In this document: positions 56,015 through 64,000 of the stretch, piece by piece
Position numbering within the stretch: position 1 is the stretch's first letter
Layout: each line of letters starts with the position of its first letter
Source: Triplophysa rosa
Lineage: Eukaryota; Chordata; Actinopteri; Cypriniformes; Nemacheilidae
DNA: 64,000 nt
Assembly: GCF_024868665.1 (NCBI RefSeq)
Contig: NW_026634401.1
Location: 7,492 to 71,491, forward strand
Direction: 5' to 3'
The notes under the pieces: generated by a model
Told to the model about the DNA's origin: nothing
What the model saw: only the letters and a program-made list of their open reading frames with translations
The model's database searches: none
Translations under genes and position numbers: made by a program

Positions 56015-56686
56015 TTGGGGTGTAACGGTTCTCGGTAAAAAATTGAACAGCACATGTTGCTGTTTAAACTAAACTCATTCGAGGTTGCCAATTTAAACAT
56101 TTAAGTGCAAGATGATGCAGAAGAAAACTCGCTTGTGCGCTGTGAGAAGATTCGAAGCGTGCACAAGGAAAGTCTCAGACATGGCGCAAATATTGAGTTG
56201 TCTTTGAAGTCTTGCGCTTAAACGGACAAATTCACACACGAAGTAGGTCAACATGCCCCTCTTGTCGAGTATCTTAACAAACATAGTAGGTTATGTCTTA
56301 AGTGAACGCATGAAACAGACGAAAAACAAGGCATGTGTACAGTACTGGATCTATTAAAAGTCAAGGAAATCACTCACTGCTTGTGACTCAATAGCTTCTG
56401 TACCTTCAATTATGATTCATCTTTATTTCATTCGTATATTTGCAATGTTTTATTTGATTACTTTAATCCATTTCTACCTTAAAAGGTATATTATACAGTA
56501 TCTTATTTTATTTTCTGCTTTGCTCTGTTGTTTTATTGGTGCTGTTACTTGTAGCTTGATTATTTCTTCTTATTTTTATTTGTCAGTAATCCCTTTTCCC
56601 TGAACATAGCACGAACCGAACCAAAACAGTGACCCTAAAGCCATGACATAAACCGAACCGTGAGTAATTTGAACTGTTACCCCCTA
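56015..56686. mobile_element. Non-autonomous hAT element with perfect 8-bp duplication
   Basis: It starts ttggggtgtaacggttctcg and ends gtttgaa-type ctgttacccccta, inverted ends of the tagggg(t)gtaacggttc type. The 8-bp duplication atcactac is perfect (56007-56014 and 56687-56694). The 672-bp interior has no transposase; the ends carry gaaccgaacc motifs seen in fish hAT elements. Confidence 0.88.
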
Positions 56687-56694
56687 ATCACTAC

Positions 56695-59214
56695 GTTTAG
56701 TTTTTAACCAAGGACAAAGATATCCGAGGCGGGCAATATAACAGGTAAGTGTGTCCTCAGCATCTGCTATCTACAACATTATCTGTCCTCATAAAATGAA
56801 TATAAAGTGTCAGTCTCAGTTCGAAGTTAGCAAAGTTAGCTGTTAGCAAACATGCTTACTGGATATTGTTGTTCAGCAGGGACATGTGCATGTGGCGCCA
56901 CGGCATAATGGGGTGTTTCCTAGCACATCAAATTTCACCCATGAGCAGTGAGGAGCACATTCACAGTCTTCACGCAGATGTTGAAAGCAGGGCCATTGTG
57001 AATAATATCTGCACGCTCTCGGGATAAATAAATTTCATCTCATGCAGAAAATTAAACAAAAGCTGTTTGCTTTGGCACAACGGCAGATTAGCTGAGAGGA
57101 ACAACGAAAAAAGATATCAGGGGGCTTGTTTCCTGCCATCCAAAAAAGGGGAAAAATAAACAAGTTTCAATTCCTTATGAACATGGCCTGTGAATCTCCA
57201 CGGCACCAGTGGCCCGCTGTGCTGACAGCTAAGCGTATGAAAGAGCACATCGGGTGTGTTGGAGCCAGAAGCCAGAATGGAGTAGAAGTTTATGGAGTGC
57301 AGATGTCAACGATTTAACACCATCGGTGGAGCCATTACATGCGCATGTAGTAAGCAAACAGGCCAGCATCGCTATGCAGTTTCTTAGCAACAACCACATG
57401 GAGGGATCACCACGCTTATGGGCTTGTAGAAAAAGCGTACTAATGCCCGGAACAGACTACACAATGATTTTATCTGTTACAATAGTCAGATTATGCGATT
57501 TTGACTTCTTTTTTGCCGTGTCATGGACAAGAAACTTGTCAGGCTAAATGTTACTTTCTGACCAATCATTGCTTACCTTCTTTAATAACGTGTGTGATGT
57601 CATCGAGAAGGCGGAACTAGTGACTGACTTGTATGATTGAGCATAGGCAAACAATAGCTAATGAAACGTTGCTGAAGTGTTTAGAACTACCATAATGAAG
57701 GAATTGCTAGCTAAATGCTAATTCCAATACTCACCGGGTTACTGAAGCACCTCTGCTACTGTTTGTCAGCATTCATCTTGTTTCACTCTGTCATGATAGT
57801 TGCCCGAGCAAACATCATAAAGGCAGGAATATTGTCACAATAGTACCTCAAATCTTTCAACAAAATATTACCCAGCAGCACCAATACCATTACCTCTTTT
57901 TTTTTTGTTTTGTTTAAAAGCTGTTAGCTTCTGTGCTCCTATTGGTCAACGTCACAGATGTCACCGAAACCCTTAAAAATATTAAACATGCATCTTTGGT
58001 GATGTTGTGAAGTGACAAAGAGTTGGTTGTTGTCTACTATGTCAGAGGTTTTCAATTTTTTAGATGTCACAGAACCCCAAGTGTGATCATTCTCATTTGA
58101 GGGACCTCGGGGTCTGTTTTTTATAAACACCCAAGTTATACAAAAATATTAAATATTATCAATCTAAAAGGAGCTTCTATTAAGTTACATTATTATATAT
58201 AGCCTATTCGCTGTTCTTCTCTCTATTGTATTTTAGTATTAAATTTGTTAATTATTTGTTTTTATTTAGTGTTAATGTACTTATTATTTAAAATAATCAT
58301 TGTTTTATTACTTACATGTTGTTTATACAGTGTGTTTCATATGTTTACATATATGTTATATTAACATTACTTTCACATATTTACACATGATTTCAGTTTT
58401 TAAGAGTTATTTTCTAGACTTTTCCACAGAAGCACCATCTGGCCAAGTTACTGGACTACGGTTCTTATTTTCGCAGAGCATTTCTAAGATAACTTTTCCA
58501 CAAATCTTTCGTGAAGTTTTCAAGTTCAGCACCAGACCAGAGAAGCCCGCGAGCACTCGGCATTGATTGACAAGTGAAACGCAGTGGAGTGTGATAGCTC
58601 AGCTTTTACACTGTAATATCTGCAAACGACAGTAAAAACATTGTCAGTTTTGAGGTTTGCTGCAAACTATGAAGTATTGCTTATATAGGGAAGCAAATGT
58701 ATTAACACTCGTTGAGTAAGCAATATCCATTCCTGACTTTCTCATTCTGCTTTGGAAAAGAGCCTCCTCTGTCTACCCAAGAAGATACGCATATTCCCAG
58801 GCAAATACATTCCATTAGCGAATGCCACTCTGGTCAGGGTTTCCAATAGGGAGGGTAATGAAATAGCAGCAAACAACGGCAAACTGCACAAGTCGGGCAA
58901 AACCTTCTGCTGAAATTTTTTACTGGCAACAGAGGTACATGATATGACCTGTAAATATTTTTGCTGTCACAGCACAGCCACAGCAGATTAAACAATTGAC
59001 AATTTATAGATATATAGAGAAAAATGTGTCAGACTTTATACTGTGTACAGAAAGAGAGAACTTTCAGGATTGTTGGTGTTATCGGAACTCCAACCCTCCC
59101 TTGACCTTGATAGGTGGGTTTGGAAAAGGATGATGGATATATGGACTGAAATTATGTATTTTTATTTTAAAATATTTTACTATTTTATTTCAAACAGTGT
59201 TGCAGTGCAAGGTT
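56695..59214. other. Non-coding, nothing firm
   Basis: A possible transposon end (tgcccggaacagactacaca at 57443) has no matching partner. The remaining sequence is AT-rich with no recognisable coding exons. Confidence 0.4.
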
Positions 59215-59345
59215 ATTTAAGTTTACTAAAATTAAAACTTTGAGAAATTGAAATGTTGCCTCAAAAATAAACTGAAATAGGTTTGAAGCACTAAAATTAT
59301 AATAATAAACAATAACTGAAATAAAACTAAAATAAAAATTAATTC
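59215..59345. repeat. AT-rich low-complexity (aaaactaaaataaa)
   Basis: Repeated aaaactaaaat/ataaaaat words. Related T-rich stretches in the opposite sense occur at 11240-11470 and 26740-26825, suggesting a dispersed low-complexity repeat. Confidence 0.6.
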
Positions 59346-60435
59346 ATCATATATAGCAACATAAAAAAATTAAACACTGTACATTTCAATTAAAATGTCA
59401 AAGTACAACAATATCTTATAACCACAACAATATTTTATAGTTGTATAATTGGTAATGAAATATTAAGGACGGTTTTATTCTATTGGTGACATTTTTATGC
59501 ATTTAGGGGTCAAAGAGAACATCCTCAACACTTCACAGATGTCAAATGTTTGGAGGTTTGGTTTGCAAAAAATGACTGGCCATCAATTCAAAACATTTTA
59601 TAGAAAGAGCAATGTATATTTGCATAAATCATTTTCACTGTCCTCTAGGGAACTTTCGGACTTGATTTAAAGACCTAAGATTTATTAGTGTTATTAATAG
59701 AAAATCGAAAGAATTTATGTTATTGCTACTAGTAATCACATTAGCATAAATGCTTCAAGTTGCGCGTCTTTAAGAATTGAGAACATTAGTTTGAAATCGA
59801 CTCTTGGGAGCAATGAAAAATAATTGTAATCAAAGAGGCCTGATGAGATGCGAGTTTGGTTTAAGAGATCTATGATTTATTACACAAAAGTACATTGACA
59901 TCTGCTGCTGCTCATTAGTAGTTTAACCTCCGTCCGTCTCTTGGGTTTCAGGTAGGTAACAGAGATTTGCTAAATCCATTTGCCAGATGTTCTTTATCCA
60001 TAGGAATGAGTAAAACAGCTGTTATGTAGCCTGGGCACTGGCTGTTGGTAAGAGAATGGTAAACATTTGTAAAATGTGATCATTTCACAAGAATAAAGGA
60101 CTTCGCTATTAAACCCCCAGGTAACGTTTCCCCAGCATGTCAATGTCTCGTCCACAGTTTGTTTATCAGTTTTATCTAGCTTTTTTTTATCGAGCTTTAC
60201 ACTAAGAACAAATAAACAGCAGACTGCAAAAACCAACAACAAAGCACTGGTTTATATTGTTTGCTCTTTTGTGTTTTCTTTTCTTTTTGAGGTTTTTTTT
60301 TAACTGCGTTTTGCACATTCAGGACAAGTAGTTAGTCATATGGTGTGTGTCATCCTGCTTACGTCAGACTGGTGCTTGGGTCTCAGGCAGTGTCCTTACC
60401 AAGTGTGTCCTTCAGGTTAAAAATAATAATAAGAC
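59346..60435. other. Non-coding, nothing recognised
   Basis: No gene or repeat boundary seen. Confidence 0.4.
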
Positions 60436-60813
60436 AGTACATTAGCAGAGCTGGGTAGTAACGGATTACATGTAATCTGGATTACATTATCAGATTCCAA
60501 AAATCAAGTACTTGTAATTAGAGTAAACTACACTTTAAAATACTCATAATCAGACTACAGTTACTTTTTTATGGATTACATGATTACATATTATTCACAG
60601 AATGGCAGTAAATTGTTTACAGTTAAGTGTTTCTCCTACATTTTTTCATTTTTTATTTCAATTTCTTTTCAATTTTTTTAATAAACATACCTACCACTTA
60701 AATATGTTTGTGATTCTTCTAGCTTTTTCCGGCAGAGAGGTGAGGGGTTTGAAATCGCACAGAGAAGCAAAATGGAGCAGCATTCAGCATTTGATGGCTG
60801 GATGTATAGTCAC

Positions 60814-61174
60814 TAGGGGGTATGACGAGACATTTAAGATGAGATGAGACACAAGATTGGGTTCACGAGAACAAGACAAGACTTCTACACTATTTTTAAG
60901 TAATCCTCAATGATGAAATAAATGATAAAATGGTCTTTTATTCAACTGAAAATCACAAAATGCAAAATCGGTGCATTTTGAAAATGTAGTTTAAATGAAT
61001 GTAGTTTTACGTCTATTTTTATTAATTAAAATATGATTGAAAAGTGGCAGGGCATCTTCAATACTAATTTCACCATTAAACTCCATCATGCTGATATCAC
61101 GAGACCTTGACAAGAAATCTTGTCATATTTTAATCTTGCGAGATCTTGTGGCACAAGATCTTGTCACACCCCTA
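60814..61174. mobile_element. hAT MITE nested in the larger element
   Basis: Ends tagggggtatgacgagacat and the inverse of gatcttgtcacacccctaata are imperfect inverted repeats. Neighbouring 8-mers atagtcac and atagacaa agree at 6 of 8. The interior repeats cttgtc/gacaag and agatcttg motifs. No coding capacity. Confidence 0.6.
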
Positions 61175-61244
61175 ATAGACAATCTTTCAATTTTAAGGAA
61201 ACTCATGAGAAAACTGTTCAGTGTTATCCGTAAACACTAACAAC

Positions 61245-62116
61245 AAGTTAAATGGTTCAAATTCTACCTCCAGCAGATCCTTCAGGGTGTCATGGAGGGG
61301 CTCGCTGTCCACTGCTCACCACATGATCACTGGGGTCCCTCAGGGATTGGTGCTTGGACCGCTGCTTTTTTCCATCTACACAACATCCCTGGGACCCATC
61401 AAACGGGCACATGGCTTCTCGTATCACTGTTATGCTGACGACACCCAGATCTATATCTCGTTTCACCCAGACGATACCACTATAGCAGCTCGCATTACAG
61501 CCTGCCTAGAAGACATCTCAGCTTGGATGAAAGAGCATCCAGCTCCTCCAGCTAAACCCTGCCAAGACAGAACTACTCGTGTTTCCGGCACACCCCATGG
61601 TGCAACAAGATCTCACCGTCCAACTTGGCAATACCACAATCACTCCATCCAAAACAGCCAGGAACCTCAGAGTCATATTCGATGAACAGCTGTCCTTCAA
61701 TGATCACATTGCAAAGACAACGCGGTCATGCCGATATGCCTTATTCAACATTAGAAAGGTTAGACCCTATCTCACTGAGCATGTGGCACAACTCCTTGTC
61801 CAGGCCCTGGTGATCTCAAGGTTAGACTACTGCAATGCTCTCCTTGCTGGTCTTCATGCGAAGGCTATCAAACCACTCCAGCTGGTTCAGAACGCAGCAG
61901 CACGCCTCGTCTTCCAAACAGCCCAAAAGGGCTCATGTGACACCCCTTTTCATCTCTCTCCACTGGCTACCAGTTGAAGACCGTATCAGATTCAAGTCAC
62001 TAATGCTTGCCTACAGGACTACCACTGGATCTGCACCGGCATACTTTCACACCCACCTACACTCCTACACCCCATCAAAAAACTACTTAAAACCCATCTC
62101 TTCTGTGAATACTTGA
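61245..62116 (+). pseudogene. LINE ORF2 reverse transcriptase fragment, frameshifted
   Basis: Frame 1 (from 61281) reads [29 protein letters not shown] and the catalytic box [12 protein letters not shown], with both Asp residues present. The Ser usual in PQGSVLG is Leu. Near 61570 the reading moves to another frame, giving [40 protein letters not shown] and LQLVQNAAARLVFQ. Near 61930 it moves again to AHVTPLFISLHWLPVEDRIR and LMLAYRTTTGSAPAYF. The C-terminal end is missing after the SYTPSKNYLK segment, where an internal deletion joins the normal LKTHLF-type ending. Confidence 0.82.
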
Positions 62117-62340
62117 CAGACAAATGAAAAGAAAAAAAAATCCTCTCTAAATCTCTAACACTAACCCTCTCTCTTTCTCTCAACAGGTAGTGGTCTAGCT
62201 TTTGTTGAAACCAGTAACTTTGTATTGGCACCTATAGTATTATTGCTCCTGTATGACATATCGCTTATTGCTCCTTAAACTCTTTGTAAGTCGCTTTGGA
62301 TAAAAGCGTCTGCTAAATGACTAAATGTAAATGTAAATGA
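61245..62340 (+). mobile_element. L2-clade LINE fragment, 5'-truncated
   Basis: It starts inside the RT domain (near KWFKFYL) and ends with the L2 tail gctttggataaaagcgtctg followed by ctaaatgtaaatg repeats (62290-62340). It belongs to a different L2 lineage from the element at 6490, because the proteins differ throughout (for example [11 protein letters not shown] and [11 protein letters not shown]). Confidence 0.85.
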
Positions 62341-62640
62341 GTGTTAGTATTTTGTCCGTACTGTACTTTAAAATGTCGAGGCTCTTGTTGGTGATAAAGA
62401 ATGGAATATTTTTCCTCGTTGTATCTGTTAAAATAGTACAAAATCAACCTGATTCAATATATGTAACATCAAATAAGATTTAAATCAAAGGTAATCTAAA
62501 TATAATCAAAAAGTAGACAGATTACGTTACCAAAAATATGTAATCGAAGAGATTACGTTACTAACTACAAATTTTGTCTTGTAATCTATAATCAGTAGCT
62601 GATTACAATTCATAAGTAATCGACCCAGCACTAGTACTTT

Positions 62641-63280
62641 AGTGCAGAACTGCTGATATATATATATTGTATGAGAACTAAACCTTCACTTCTAAAATAA
62701 TTATTCTAACTGCAGGTTTTTTCAAACAGCCAGACAGGCTAAATAAAGTCTGCTCTGTTTGTTTCCTGTGCTGTCATTGATTTGGAAAGCAAATGAAAAC
62801 CTTCCAAGTGATCTCATATTTTCTTTATAGTGGAAAGCGTTCTGTATCATTGGTACTTGCGCTGGAATCATTAGCCTTGGTCTTGGAAATATAGCGTACA
62901 ACTGAGGATTTTAAATTAGATGGTTCAAAGATAAAAAATAGAGAAACCCCACATCAGCTGCTGCATTCCCGTTATAATAAACAAAACTGTATGAGCGTGG
63001 AAGCGCTTTTCATTCCTAAGAAACAGCAGACAGATGTTCTGAACTGAGTCTGTCAGATTCTTTCTCCTCTTTTACATATTCTGCTTTTCTATGATGAGCT
63101 TCCTCTTTCAAATCAACTACAGAGCAACATTTTGAAGATAATTTTTTTTAATTAGTTTTACCTTGTCGTGTTGTCGAGCTACTTGATTAAATATTTTTAA
63201 AAAGCCCCTTACTGAGTACTGAGATTAGTTTCAGCTGCAGTAAAAGCGCATCGATAACTTCAACCAAACTACGCACTTGC
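62641..63280. other. Non-coding, nothing recognised
   Basis: No frame or repeat end supported. Confidence 0.4.
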
Positions 63281-63321
63281 CATTTACATTTATTCATTTG
63301 GCAGACACTTTTATCCAAAGC
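63281..63321 (-). repeat. L2/SINE 3' tail, inverted
   Basis: The sequence catttacatttattcatttg followed by gcagacacttttatccaaag is the minus-strand form of the L2/SINE tail. The copy would extend to higher coordinates but is not recognisable further. Confidence 0.7.
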
Positions 63322-63527
63322 AAATTTTTTGTCAACATCCCAAACAGTACTGTTAGTTTACAAGGCCATGCTACTAGGAGGATAAGCAAGGGAGAAAATG
63401 AACAACATGAAAGATATTTTTTATTAGACACAAAACATAGACACTTATTGGTTAGTCAAATTAATGCGGAACAGGTGTGTTTTGAGTTGTTTTCAGATCA
63501 AAGATGACGGACAGGGGATGTAGACCT

Positions 63528-64000
63528 GGGGCCTCATTTATAAAACGTGCATACGCACAGATTTGATCGTAAAGCGTGCGTACGCAAAAAATCCACAGCA
63601 ACGTTAATATTTATAAAAAAGTTCTTTGACGTGGGAAAGTGCTTAGCGCCACGTCAGGGTTTGAGCAGACGTGTGCACATTTGCTTGTCCGAGTGCTGCA
63701 GGTTTTTGGAAATATAAGTAATTCTTGCCGCTTGTATAGCATTTGGACGTTGACAGGTGCTCTTTCATTTATAAATGACATTAATTAGACATCATTGAAA
63801 GGCGGAGATCTGAAACTGTTGAGCTGAGCGCAATTTCACGATCATTTGCGATGAATAGATTTCACGTCTGATAGAGAGGCATACATGCGTTTTCTGTGCG
63901 TACGTTCGTTCTATGAATCGTTTTTTGACAAGTTGACCATGTCAAGCATGAGAAGACAGCATGTTTAACATTACAAAGAAGTCAGAATGCATGAAACACT
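63528..64000. mobile_element. DNA transposon left end, runs past the window
   Basis: The end ggggcctcatttataaaac is followed by cgtgc(a)tacgcac and the mirrored gcgtgcgtacgc words, a well-known kind of fish DNA-transposon terminus. No opposite end is present before 64000, so the element continues outside the window or is truncated. Superfamily is uncertain. Confidence 0.55.

Larger units (their letters stand above)
60444..62632. mobile_element. hAT-like element (gctgggtagtaacgg ends) carrying nested insertions
   Basis: The left end agcagagctgggtagtaacg and the inverse of the right end (agtgctgggtcgattac) match over gctgggt. Flanking 8-mers are agtacatt (60436-60443) and agtacttt (62633-62640), 7 of 8 identical, as expected for an aged hAT duplication. 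The subterminal sequences are rich in gtaatc/gattac words. Inside lie a hAT MITE (60814-61174) and an L2 LINE fragment (61245-62340). No transposase of its own was found. Confidence 0.7.

Noticed and set aside
57443..57560. Left end of a further DNA transposon (tgcccggaacagactacaca)
   Set aside because: No inverted partner or target duplication could be found, so it was not called as an element.

Overview
The window is a gene-poor stretch of vertebrate DNA, almost certainly from a teleost fish and probably a cyprinid. The evidence is a GABA-A receptor alpha gene together with transposon types typical of fish: DIRS tyrosine-recombinase retrotransposons, L2-clade LINEs whose tail reads like 'ggataaaagcgtctgctaaatg', hAT and Tc1-like elements, a tRNA-derived SINE and foldback MITEs. 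The species assignment is an inference.

The only host gene I can support is the 3' part of a GABA-A receptor alpha-3 gene (gabra3) on the + strand. One exon (14225-14430) encodes the second half of M2, the M2-M3 loop and M3. The terminal exon (36459-36800) encodes the M3-M4 intracellular loop, M4 and the stop. Splice phases match (phase 0 across the intron), so the two exons are separated by a 22,028-bp intron. Upstream exons (signal peptide, ligand-binding domain, M1) are not visible. A long 3' UTR is possible, with AATAAA candidates at 38470, 38701 and 42404.

Most of the rest is mobile DNA. 1-2286: right end of a DIRS element (copy C). 2893-5262: hAT element with a perfect 8-bp target duplication and a broken transposase. 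6490-8902: 5'-truncated L2 LINE with an open reverse-transcriptase frame. 9584-10070: two inverted-repeat elements. 12557-13979: DNA element split by a 797-bp solo LTR with a perfect 5-bp target duplication. 20057-33788, inside the gabra3 intron: two same-orientation DIRS copies. A keeps the left end and lost the right; B keeps the right end and lost the left. They are separated by 2.2 kb, and B is interrupted by a 1530-bp Tc1-like element of DD37E spacing (30111-31640). Downstream of gabra3 lie further MITEs, hAT elements with readable target duplications (56015-56686; 60444-62632, the latter containing another hAT MITE and an L2 fragment), a 147-bp near-palindrome (45780-45926), a SINE, and long unannotated non-coding stretches.

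No intact autonomous transposon is present: every copy is truncated, frameshifted or missing catalytic residues. The most informative structures are the complementary half-DIRS pair, the inverted-repeat/direct-repeat (IR/DR) organisation of the DD37E element, and several nested insertions whose order can be read from target-site duplications.
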